Below, piece by piece: positions 1 to 7,500 of a DNA stretch of 45,070 nt. Position numbers and translations under genes: made by a program. Every line of letters begins with the position of its first letter. Within the stretch, counting starts at the first letter, position 1. The notes beneath the pieces are model-generated. The model was not told the DNA's origin. It did no database searches and was given only the letters and a program-made list of their open reading frames with translations. The DNA is from an uncultured Clostridia bacterium. GTDB taxonomy: Bacteria > Bacillota > Clostridia > TANB77 > CAG-508. The DNA lies in the NCBI GenBank assembly GCA_947631745.1, contig CANRMM010000007.1, forward strand, positions 1-45,070. Direction: 5' to 3'.

Positions 1-152
1 TATATTATGAAGGGAGTTTTGTCTATTACAAAGCTAAAGCTTATGTTACTACCGGCATAGCCGGAAGGTTCTATACACTTAAAAAAAAATACCATTCTTT
101 CAAAATGATATTTTTATATATCTTTTCTATAAGTTTCTAACAGAAACGTCGT
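1..152. other. Left chromosomal flank, possible end of a gene
   Basis: This is host sequence downstream of the original tRNA gene. A frame open from position 3 on the plus strand to a stop at about 138-140 could be the end of a host gene, but it is short and not recognised. A small GC-rich hairpin (52-56 with 60-64, loop ATA) lies inside it. Nothing else is evident. Confidence 0.3.
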
Positions 153-197
153 TGGAGCGGGTAGCGGGAATCGAACCCGCGCTATCAGGTCGGAAGC
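153..197 (-). other. Attachment site with the displaced 3' half of tRNA-Gly
   Basis: On the minus strand this is the anticodon loop to CCA end of tRNA-Gly, a 45-bp copy of 43671-43715 with one difference (161 G versus 43679 A). The identical core is 162-197. The acceptor strand here (TACCCGC) pairs perfectly with the 5' half still present at the intact gene (GCGGGTA), while the copy now attached to the intact gene (TATCCGC) gives a G-U pair. The left copy is therefore the original chromosomal end, and the right end of the tRNA was supplied by the phage. Confidence 0.93.
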
Positions 198-313
198 TAT
201 AATCTAAAGATTTTACAAACATTTCAAAACTTATAAATTTATTGGTTCTGTAGTATTACACGCATTTTTATTCAAACATAAAAATGTGTAAATATACCAT
301 TTTTTTCATATAC

Positions 314-339
314 ATTACGTCAAAATTACGTCAATTTTT
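314..339 (+). repeat. Integrase arm-type site (copy 1)
   Basis: Two tandem 11-bp units (ATTACGTCAAA, ATTACGTCAAT) followed by T's form a 26-bp block that is repeated identically at 43603-43628. In the excised circle the two blocks would flank the attachment core on both sides in the same orientation. This is the arrangement of arm-type sites bound by the N-terminal domain of lambda-type integrases. The 198-313 stretch between core and block contains an imperfect hairpin (about 260-290) but no gene. Confidence 0.75.
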
Positions 340-409
340 TTGTAAATATGTCATCATTTTCTTTGCTTTTTAGCCATCAATTAAATTTTACTTTTTGTCG
401 AATTTTGTA

Positions 410-438
410 TTGCATATTTATATAAAATTTAGTATACT
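410..438 (+). promoter_or_regulatory. SigA-type promoter of the small-peptide gene
   Basis: A -35 element TTGCAT (410-415), a 17-base spacer and a -10 element TATACT (433-438) place a transcription start near 445. That is just before the complementary sequence that can mask the ribosome-binding site of the gene at 588. Confidence 0.7.
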
Positions 439-454
439 GTTAATATCGTTTTAG

Positions 455-587
455 AAGTCCTCACAATGACAACTTAGTTGTATTAATTAGTGGTTGTTTT
501 TTCCGCTAATTAATACATTTAAAAGAAGCAATCGCTAATATCATGCAACTAGGTTTTACTACGTTGCAACGTGGGGGGTGAGGACTT
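455..587 (+). promoter_or_regulatory. 5' leader that can sequester the ribosome-binding site
   Basis: AAGTCCTCAC (455-464) at the very 5' end of the predicted transcript is perfectly complementary to GTGAGGACTT (578-587), which overlaps the purine-rich Shine-Dalgarno region and abuts the ATG at 588. Between them is an almost perfect 14-bp hairpin with a T-rich loop (about 479-515). A palindrome ACGTTGCAACGT lies at 561-572. Type I toxin mRNAs commonly mask their ribosome-binding site this way. Confidence 0.6.
543..581 (+). CDS. Possible 12-residue leader peptide
   Basis: ATG at 543 opens a 12-codon frame (MQLGFTTLQRGG) whose TGA stop (579-581) falls inside the ribosome-binding site of the next gene. 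Translation of this leader could open the masking helix, as in coupled leader/toxin pairs. It has only a weak ribosome-binding site of its own, so this is a suggestion. Confidence 0.25.
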   Translation: MQLGFTTLQRGG

Positions 588-750
588 ATGCTTGAATTTT
601 TTGTTGGAGTTTCTTTGTTTCTTCTTTGTATATATGCTCTTGTAGATAAACTACATAAATCAGACAAAGATTTGCATATGAATAAAGAAGGACTTGAAGT
701 TTGCTCCGCTAAACAAAACTCCAAGTCTAAACGACGGTCGCAAGGGTTAA
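588..750 (+). CDS. Putative type I toxin-like membrane peptide, CGGT frameshift
   Basis: The peptide starts with a short N-terminus and a hydrophobic segment (about residues 4-19), then a charged lysine-rich tail, the general shape of type I membrane toxins (Fst/TxpA/holin-like). It is not a clear member of a named family. Read conventionally, the frame runs to 782 and through the terminator hairpin at 740-758. If CGGT (735-738) is read as one glycine, the protein ends at TAA 748-750 as a 53-residue peptide with a basic tail and the stop falls inside the hairpin loop. The gene has its own promoter, a masked ribosome-binding site and a candidate antisense RNA. Its position next to the attachment site fits a lysogeny-maintenance cargo gene. 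Confidence 0.5.
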
Positions 751-790
751 TCCCTTGCTTCTTTATATTTTATATTCATTAGTATATTAT
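680..790 (-). ncRNA. Candidate antisense RNA (antitoxin) to the small-peptide mRNA
   Basis: On the minus strand a TATAAT element lies at about 786-791, preceded by TTGAAA with a short (15-base) spacer. A transcript from about 780 would run through the 3' half of the peptide gene and meet a hairpin (727-714 with 703-691) followed by a T-rich stretch. This gives an RNA of roughly 100 nt overlapping the 3' part of the toxin-like mRNA, as in TxpA/RatA or BsrG/SR4. It is predicted from sequence only. Confidence 0.4.
740..766 (+). terminator. Rho-independent terminator of the peptide mRNA
   Basis: A perfect 7-bp stem GCAAGGG (740-746) / CCCTTGC (752-758) with loop TTAAT is followed by TTCTTTATATTTT. 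The CGGT-shifted reading frame of the peptide stops in the loop; the unshifted frame would overrun the hairpin. Confidence 0.65.
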
Positions 791-834
791 ACTATTTCAT
801 AAGTAATTTCAATATAGTCTTTTTAAGTTTAATG

Positions 835-867
835 TAATTGTAACATAATTGTAATATAATTGTAACA
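835..867 (+). repeat. Three tandem 11-bp iterons
   Basis: TAATTGTAACA (835-845), TAATTGTAATA (846-856) and TAATTGTAACA (857-867) follow each other without gaps, one helical turn apart. They look like a protein-binding array. The middle and last units also create a TATAAT at 855-860, without a good -35 element. Confidence 0.6.
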
Positions 868-932
868 TTTATTTAAAAAGATGTCAATTTGCATTGAGGA
901 AGTTTAATAAAAATTCAAAAATAATTTTATAC

Positions 933-966
933 AAGGGACTTTTTTACAGTCCCTTATTTTTTATTT
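933..966 (+). terminator. Rho-independent terminator
   Basis: A perfect 8-bp stem AAGGGACT (933-940) / AGTCCCTT (948-955) is followed by ATTTTTTATTT on the plus strand. No plus-strand gene lies immediately upstream, so it may be a backup terminator for the 445 transcript or end a small RNA. Confidence 0.7.
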
Positions 967-997
967 CACAATAAAAGTATTTTTCAACTAAATATTA

Positions 998-1143
998 TTT
1001 ACAAATTCTAAAAAGTTTAGTATAATATATCTAACGAATAAGTAAGAAACAATATTGGTATTTACTGCTATTCGTAAATTTTATGAACAAACCCAAAGTG
1101 GAACAAAAAATACTAGAGTACAGCGAATACTCTAGTATTTTAC
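998..1143 (+). ncRNA. Candidate small RNA with near-consensus promoter
   Basis: TTTACA (998-1003), a 17-base spacer and TATAAT (1021-1026) form a strong SigA-type promoter. A transcript from about 1033 would contain a hairpin closed by CGAATA/TATTCG and end at the 1107-1140 hairpin, giving about 110 nt. No reading frame with a ribosome-binding site is visible. It resembles no RNA family I recognise. Confidence 0.45.
1107..1140. terminator. Bidirectional terminator at the end of the late operon
   Basis: A 14-bp perfect stem (AAAATACTAGAGTA with its complement, loop 1121-1127) is followed by TTTTTTG on the minus strand and TTTTAC on the plus strand. On the minus strand it is the first good terminator after the endolysin gene. 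On the plus strand it would end the RNA starting near 1033. Confidence 0.75.
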
Positions 1144-1309
1144 TATGTATTAGAACAATTTAAGAATGAGATAAATTATAACTAATACTAGCAATTTTAT
1201 GAACGTCCCCATAGGTATGCATCTCCCTTCGTTAAAGAGACGAAAAGAGTGGAACAAAATCATTATACGACAATAAAAGTAATCTATCAATATTTAATTG
1301 GTTTATTTT

Positions 1310-2071
1310 CTATTTTACTAAACTTTTCACTACTTCAATTCCAACACAACCATCTACTGTAAGCTTTTTGGCTTTTTGATATTTGTAAACTGTTGCCTCT
1401 GTATCTCTGCCATAGCCTCCATCAATTCCACAAGGTCCTACACTATATCCCTGTCTAATAAGTTGCGTTTGTGTCCATTTTGCAAAGTTTCCTTCGGTGT
1501 AATATCTTAAATAATGGGCCATAATTGCTTTTGTAGTTTTTGGTCCTATCTCACCCGTGTAATCTAAGTCTGATTTAAAATCTTCGTTCAATGCTTTTTG
1601 TAATGACTTAATCCTATCTTTTTTTGTTTCTGTTTTAGAATCTTCTTTATATTTTGGTCTTGCTATTGCATATATAACAGAGTTTGTCTTGCTTACTTGC
1701 CTTCTGCCAACAGCATCATTCTTATTACCTTCAATGGTTGTAAATATATTTCCTTCTACTTTTTCTACAATACCTACATGGTCTGCATTATTTGAATTGT
1801 CCCAGGTAAAGAACACAATATCTCCTTTTTTAACTTCACTATTTTTAATAATTTGTCCTTTTTCTTTAAACCATTTACAAGCAATAGGACAAGATGCAGT
1901 CTTTGGAATAATTGAACTTCCTATTCCCACTTGATCTGCACACCACCATACGAACATCATACACCAAGGATTGTAATTTAAGCCATATGCCTTACCATAT
2001 TTAGTATTGTTATTAGTTCCTTCCTTATAGCCTATCTCCCCTTGTGCCTTTTTTATTAGTTCATTTATCAT
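1310..2071 (-). CDS. Endolysin, CHAP-type peptidase/amidase with peptidoglycan-binding domain
   Basis: This 253-residue protein would cleave host cell wall at the end of the lytic cycle. Residues about 1-135 form a CHAP (NlpC/P60-like) domain, with catalytic Cys37 in the typical NPWCMMFVWWC context, His98 in DHVGIV and the third polar residue near IEGN (114-116). After a lysine-rich linker, residues about 150-253 resemble a peptidoglycan-binding domain (DGGYGRDTEATVYKYQ). There is no signal peptide, so release depends on the holin immediately upstream, whose stop codon is two bases from this start. It is the last gene of the late operon. Confidence 0.92.
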   Translation of the reverse strand: MINELIKKAQGEIGYKEGTNNNTKYGKAYGLNYNPWCMMFVWWCADQVGIGSSIIPKTASCPIACKWFKEKGQIIKNSEVKKGDIVFFTWDNSNNADHVGIVEKVEGNIFTTIEGNKNDAVGRRQVSKTNSVIYAIARPKYKEDSKTETKKDRIKSLQKALNEDFKSDLDYTGEIGPKTTKAIMAHYLRYYTEGNFAKWTQTQLIRQGYSVGPCGIDGGYGRDTEATVYKYQKAKKLTVDGCVGIEVVKSLVK

Positions 2072-2073
2072 AG

Positions 2074-2295
2074 TTACTCCTCCTCTTCTTGCTTTTCTTC
2101 TACCTTATTAGCAACTTTCTGATATTGTGTGCCAAAGTAAAAGCCAATTACGATTAAATACACACTCATAAATTCTTGAGGAATGTTACCTCTTAAAGTT
2201 AGTATTCCAAAAATTATCGTTGTAAATATAGTAACAATAGATTTTACATCTATAAGTTTTGCAAACCTTACTCCAATTTGTTTTAATACTTCCAT
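2074..2295 (-). CDS. Holin
   Basis: This 73-residue protein has two predicted membrane segments (about residues 18-35 and 41-56) separated by a short turn containing Asn-Ile-Pro, and a strongly charged C-terminal tail (EEKQEEEE). That is the usual form of small phage holins. It would permeabilise the cytoplasmic membrane and release the endolysin encoded directly downstream. Confidence 0.82.
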   Translation of the reverse strand: MEVLKQIGVRFAKLIDVKSIVTIFTTIIFGILTLRGNIPQEFMSVYLIVIGFYFGTQYQKVANKVEEKQEEEE

Positions 2296-2304
2296 AAATA
2301 CCTC

Positions 2305-2613
2305 CTATTTTAGTAATCTATATTGTTCTTGTATATAAAGCATTTCATTATCTATGTAAGAATTTTTTTGTTTTAATTTTTTAATTAATTCTTCATATCG
2401 GTCATGCATTTCAAAAATAGCTTGAAACTCTTCTCGTGTTTTTTTTATTCCGTTTCTAATATCTCCTGCAAAACTACATATTTCATATCGATATTGCAAA
2501 CGTTGATTATCTCTAAAAGCTCTTAATTTAAAATCTAGTATTACAGTTAGTGCTCCTATAACTACTGTTGCATCTCCAATTAATACAGCCCAATTACTTA
2601 AATCTCCTACCAC
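2305..2613 (-). CDS. Membrane-anchored protein of the lysis cassette
   Basis: The 102-residue product has one N-terminal hydrophobic segment (about residues 7-27) followed by a basic, helical, probably coiled-coil domain (about 35-102). Its position between the fibre gene and the holin suggests a lysis or lysis-timing role, possibly as an accessory holin, but I do not recognise the family. Its start abuts the stop of the fibre gene. Confidence 0.6.
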   Translation of the reverse strand: MVGDLSNWAVLIGDATVVIGALTVILDFKLRAFRDNQRLQYRYEICSFAGDIRNGIKKTREEFQAIFEMHDRYEELIKKLKQKNSYIDNEMLYIQEQYRLLK

Positions 2614-4113
2614 CTAGACCACCTCCTGGTCTGGTGTTGTTTCTCCTGTATATGTTCCTGTAACACCTAAGATTGTTACGCCTTCCTTTATGTTCTCTGG
2701 AATAATATTAGAATCTATATCAGAAGTGACAGCTGATACTATGCCTCCACTAGTATATCCCTCTGGAATGATCTGTTCTTTATTAGATGGAGTATAATTT
2801 AATTCCCCATTGTTAGGCATAGTTCCTCTTATTTTTCCAGTATTATTATATGCTACTTTTTTGTATAATAAATTTGACTCTGTGGCATTAGCATTTGAAC
2901 TATTATAGTATTTATTTCCATGCTTGATTAAGCCATCTAATTTTAAAGATGTCTCTACACCTATCGTTCTAAAATTTGATGTTACAGCATTTAGTATATT
3001 ATCTATAGCCAATGAATTATAGCTAATAGACTCATCTAATTCTATTGTAATTTCTGAAACATCTTCATTATCATAATCTATTATTACAAAAATAAACTTT
3101 GAGAAATCATTCGAATCTTCGGGTAATACAACAAATATGTCGTTGGTTATAAAAAATAATATTTTTGAATAAGGTATATCTAAATCAAAAAGTTTTGTTT
3201 TAGTAATATTATCAGTTTCATAATCAATAGAAGTACTGTATATACTAGTTCCATCTGTTGCATAATTACCATTTATTGAAAATATCATATCTTCTTTTAT
3301 TCTACGAGATTTATCTTCATTCCCATAACATTTATAAATATATGGTTTAGCTATCCATTTAGGGTCAACTCCATTTGCATCACAGAAGTTCATATTAATA
3401 AATTTTTTGTTGCAACAATATGACATCATAATTGGAAAAGCAGAATTAAATAAATATCTTTCTTTCCATTGACCCAAATTACCATTTTTATTTAATACAC
3501 ATATATCAATCTCCGAAGAATATCTAGGTGCATTTTTATATATCACACTATAGAATCTGTTGGGATTATCATCAAAAAAATGTATAATTGTATTATCGTA
3601 TCCAGGTGTATTCACCCATTTTTCTGGATATCCATTCGTAGCATAATTAAATGTTAGCGTAGGTACATGTAACACAGTAATAAATGAATTGTTAGGATAT
3701 ATACTTATCCCAACATGAACGCATTCAGGATCTTCACTAGCACCAAATTGACTAATTATAATAGAATTAAATTTATGATATTCTATTGTTACATCTATAA
3801 ATGAAGATAACGGTTCTCTTTTTAATTCAATTAGGTTATCATTAGAATTATCATATACTATTAATTCTTGAGTATCATAATTTAATTGAAATGCCAGTTT
3901 ATTATCTAAAGAAAAACCCATTGTCATCATATTGTTTGAAGACAGCTTTTTATCAGATAATACAATATTGGGCGATACTTCACCATATATTGGCATAATA
4001 GAACCTTCCACTTTTTCTCCATTCACATACGCTGTTTTAGGATAAATGATATCCTCTGAATTAGCATCTGCATCTTTGGTGTTAACTCCACCTTTATTTA
4101 AAAAATTAATCAT
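2614..4113 (-). CDS. Tail fibre / receptor-binding protein
   Basis: This 499-residue protein carries at its N-terminus (about residues 13-42) and again near residue 420 a short phage-fibre module of the type 'DANA..(S/E)..L..KTAYVNG.KI.GTMP'. It ends with a typical 'ILGVTGTYTGE' stretch. The middle (about 50-400) is rich in aromatic and beta-strand-like segments and resembles a propeller or sandwich host-binding domain. The protein at 17329-19341 has the same module, so the two are paralogous fibre components. Which one contacts the host cannot be told from sequence. Confidence 0.7.
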   Translation of the reverse strand: MINFLNKGGVNTKDADANSEDIIYPKTAYVNGEKVEGSIMPIYGEVSPNIVLSDKKLSSNNMMTMGFSLDNKLAFQLNYDTQELIVYDNSNDNLIELKREPLSSFIDVTIEYHKFNSIIISQFGASEDPECVHVGISIYPNNSFITVLHVPTLTFNYATNGYPEKWVNTPGYDNTIIHFFDDNPNRFYSVIYKNAPRYSSEIDICVLNKNGNLGQWKERYLFNSAFPIMMSYCCNKKFINMNFCDANGVDPKWIAKPYIYKCYGNEDKSRRIKEDMIFSINGNYATDGTSIYSTSIDYETDNITKTKLFDLDIPYSKILFFITNDIFVVLPEDSNDFSKFIFVIIDYDNEDVSEITIELDESISYNSLAIDNILNAVTSNFRTIGVETSLKLDGLIKHGNKYYNSSNANATESNLLYKKVAYNNTGKIRGTMPNNGELNYTPSNKEQIIPEGYTSGGIVSAVTSDIDSNIIPENIKEGVTILGVTGTYTGETTPDQEVV

Positions 4114-4518
4114 CTACTCCACCCCTTTTACAACTAACTGAATTTTTGTATCAGCTTCGGTTGATGAAATAGATAATGTTTCAACTTCTAAATTTATAGG
4201 CAACTCTAGAGCTAAATTAGCTCCTACTTGTAATTGTGTTTCTCCTGCTGTAATTGTTATATCAGCCGTTTCAGAGTAATTTGCTACCATAATATTAGTT
4301 ACTTTTTTTCCTATAGTAATTTCAGAAGCCTCTTGTCCTATTATTAGAACACTTGATTTCAAAACTATCTCTTTGTCAGAAGTTTGCTTGATATCCCCCT
4401 CTATTGACACTCTTACAGCTCCAGATCCATTTACACTACTTGATGATGTCTTGATAGCACCAGTTTCATCTACAACAACATTTTTTAATTCTCCCTTTTC
4501 AGTTATTCCTTGTATCAT
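4114..4518 (-). CDS. Putative virion decoration or fibre-associated protein
   Basis: The 134-residue protein is serine/threonine/valine rich, with alternating beta-strand character throughout and no cysteines, consistent with a small all-beta virion protein. It has a good ribosome-binding site (TAGGAGG). Its leader contains an 18-bp sequence that is also found upstream of the major capsid gene, suggesting high expression late in infection. No specific family is recognised. Confidence 0.5.
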   Translation of the reverse strand: MIQGITEKGELKNVVVDETGAIKTSSSSVNGSGAVRVSIEGDIKQTSDKEIVLKSSVLIIGQEASEITIGKKVTNIMVANYSETADITITAGETQLQVGANLALELPINLEVETLSISSTEADTKIQLVVKGVE

Positions 4519-4536
4519 TTTTTACCTCCTAAAATA

Positions 4537-4554
4537 AAATTTAGTAGTAAATAT
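4537..4554 (-). repeat. 18-bp late-gene leader element (copy 1)
   Basis: On the minus strand this reads ATATTTACTACTAAATTT and lies 19 bases before the ATG of the 134-residue gene. An identical 18-mer lies 25 bases before the major capsid start (20368-20385). In both cases it can sit in the loop of an AU-rich hairpin next to the ribosome-binding site. Confidence 0.6.
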
Positions 4555-4588
4555 CATTTTAAAAGGTATTTAGCATCTCCCCCTCTCT

Positions 4589-7500
4589 TTACTTCGATTT
4601 AACTAAATCGTTTCTATATTTTTTCATCATTTCCTTTTTAGCATATTCTTTGCATTTTGATGCAATATCTTCTAGCTTTTCCTCGCTATATATTCCTTGC
4701 TTTGCATAACTTGCATATTTTTCATAAGCTAGTTTTTCATATTCTTTTTTCATGCTGTCCGTTAGATTTAAAGTATAACCACTCTGCTTTAAAGTGTTAC
4801 TTGAAGGATAGAATTTAGTAGATTCTATTTTATTTTCATTTTCAGAATACAACAAATCTTTTCCTAAAGCTTGTCTCGCAGTATCTGTTTTTTGTTTCTG
4901 AAGTTCTTTTATTTGTTCTGCTTTTTCTTCTCCAGACAAAGTTAAGCTCTTTTTTATCGACTTTATTTGTTTATTAATTATTGCCATACTAGATGCTGCA
5001 TCTGTTATTCGTTCAAGTTTTTCCTCTTCTTCTTTAGTAATTGTGCCACCATTTTTCTTTTTAGTTAGTTCTGTTTTTAGATTATATATTTCATCTACGC
5101 TAGCAGAATTTTCATTTACATTAACAACAAATCTCTTTCCTATTGCATTGTCTTCAGCTCCCATAGCAGGCTTCTCTGGAATTATTCCTAAAGTTCCTAA
5201 TACACTATCAATAGCATTTGTTGTTTGTGTTCCTAAACCTCCAAAGTATCCTGAAATTAAATTGTCTATTTTAGCTGGAGAATAATTAAATACTTTTCCT
5301 AAAAGGATTGCAAGTTGTGAATTGTAATCATAATATTGTTCACTGTTTGGTAAGTCTAAATCGTAACTTTTTACAATGTCAGTATTATAGTAAAAGTCTT
5401 TGTTTATGGCATTTTCAATTAAAGGTGCAATCGCATTGGGAACAAGCCCTGTTACCTCATCAGCTGGCATATTATCCATAATTGCATTATTAAGCCATTC
5501 TCCTAATTTTTCTCCTTCTTTTCCTTCTTCAATATGCCCTGTTGCTAAGTCTTGTATGTACTCTGCTAAGTTTATAATACTTCTTAAAATTCCTTGAGGT
5601 TTTTTGATTGTTATAATATTATCTCCTACTTTTAGAACAAAATTATCATCTTTCTTACGTTGATTTAATTCTTCTATTTCGTCATCGTCATATCCCATTG
5701 CTTTAATAGCCATAGCAATAGCAGTTAATATAGCTATTCTCATTCCTACTTGTTTTGGATTAGCCTTTACTTTTTCTGCAAAAGTATAAGCACTTCCAAC
5801 TCTTGCTGCACTAAATGCAATAAATTGATTTATTTCCCTACCTAAAATTCCAGATCTGCTAAAATCTTGTGTAGCATCTCTTGCTTCTAGTGCTGCCATA
5901 ATTCTTGCATCTGTTTCTGAATTTCCTTTATTTTTATAATAATTATAATTTCTTTCAAATACCCTAAATCTAGTAGACTGTTCTGAAAGTTCAGGAATAT
6001 ATGTCATCAAATCTAATAATCGTTTTAATGGCTTAAATTTTTCATGTATTCCTAATATTTCACTATTTTTTGTTCCATAAACATCTTTCATAATATTTTG
6101 AGTTGTTTCTCTATATTGCGATAATCTTGTAGAGTTTGTAGCTCCAGTTTGATTATATAGAGTATAAATATAATTTATTCTTTTAGCATATTCTGGAGAA
6201 ACTTGATTTACAAAGTTTCTTACTGTTTTGTTAGTACTAGCTAATACACCTAATACACCTAGAGCATTATCTATTACAGGAACAAATCCTGCTGTAGAAT
6301 ATATAGTAGCCTGTGCTGTATCTGAAATCATGTTTGGTATAGCAAAAGTCAAATTAGCCATTGTTGCGCCATGACGAAGTGGCATGTTCAGATAACTACT
6401 TATTCTTAAAATCCAGCTCATAGTTTTAATGTCTATCCCTGTAATAGAATAAAATGTTATCTTATCATAAAATTGTAAGTATCTTCTCTCGCCAAAACTA
6501 TCAATAAAACTTGTAATTTGTTCAGGTACATTTATTGCATTATTTGGAGAAAATATATTTATTGTTTTATCTAAGTCTAAATTACTAGTATCTACTCCCT
6601 GCCTTTTTAACTCTTCTTCCCAAATCCACAAATTAGCTGTACCAATCTTTTTCATCGGAGTATCAATAACATCATATACAGTTCCTTTAAGTCCACTACT
6701 TTCGCCTTCTTCATATAAAGCATTTAGTATTTTGTTATTTTCAACTTGTCGTATTATGTTAGCACAGTTAACTATGACGTTTTCTAAAACATCTTTAATA
6801 TCTAAATCACTACCAGTTCTAGCTTTAATTATATCTGATACAGCTCCTCTTCTTCCAACTTGATTTCCTCTATTTTCTAGCACTCTTTGCATAGGAACAT
6901 AAAACACATTACTTTCACGTAAACTTTTAGCTTCTTCTTCAGTAATTAAATGATTATCAACTGCATATTGCAATACTCCATCTAAAGTATCATATATAAC
7001 TTGTGCCGCTTTTTGTATTTGTATATCATCTTTGAATTGCTCTAATACTGCTTTTGTGTCCATATTTCTAAGTCCTGTTTTTAGTTTTTCTGCTTTATAT
7101 TCTACATCACGTCTTGCTACTAAATATACCCTTAAATCATTATATCGTTTTGGATCATCACCAAGTATTTCTCCTATTTGATTTAGTCCAGGAGTTATTT
7201 TTTTACCATTCTCATCTATATAACCATCTGCTAAGAAAGATGTAATTTTATCTCCTATTCCGTTAGTTAATCTAACTAAGTAATAAGCATTTTTACTAGC
7301 TTCAATATCTTTCATGCTTTTTCCACTAGCTTTAGCTTGTTTCTCAACCGCTTCCTTTATAGCATAGTCTCTATCCCAAATAGCTATCATTATAGCCTGT
7401 TTAATTCTTTCTTTTGTCCAAGGCTTCTTATCTGTATGTTCTCCTATACTTTGTCTGCTTAACTGTCTATTATATGGATTCTGGTGTATGTAGTTATATA

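Larger units (their letters stand above)
783..1309. other. Non-coding stretch with hairpins, iterons and a small transcription unit
   Basis: No convincing gene is present. The stretch holds three 11-bp iterons (835-867), a strong plus-strand terminator hairpin (933-955), a promoter and terminator enclosing about 110 nt (998-1140), and a partial repeat. The motif AATTTTATGAAC followed by AGTGGAACAAAA occurs at about 1077-1107 and again, with a longer insert, at about 1192-1258. Confidence 0.6.

Noticed and set aside
506..724. Minus-strand 72-codon frame opposite the toxin-like gene
   Set aside because: No ribosome-binding site or plausible protein features. The strand is better explained by an antisense RNA.
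783..1309. A large structured RNA of the ROOL or GOLLD type
   Set aside because: The region is broken by terminators on both strands and is too AT-rich and short to support such a call. No family-specific motif was recognised.
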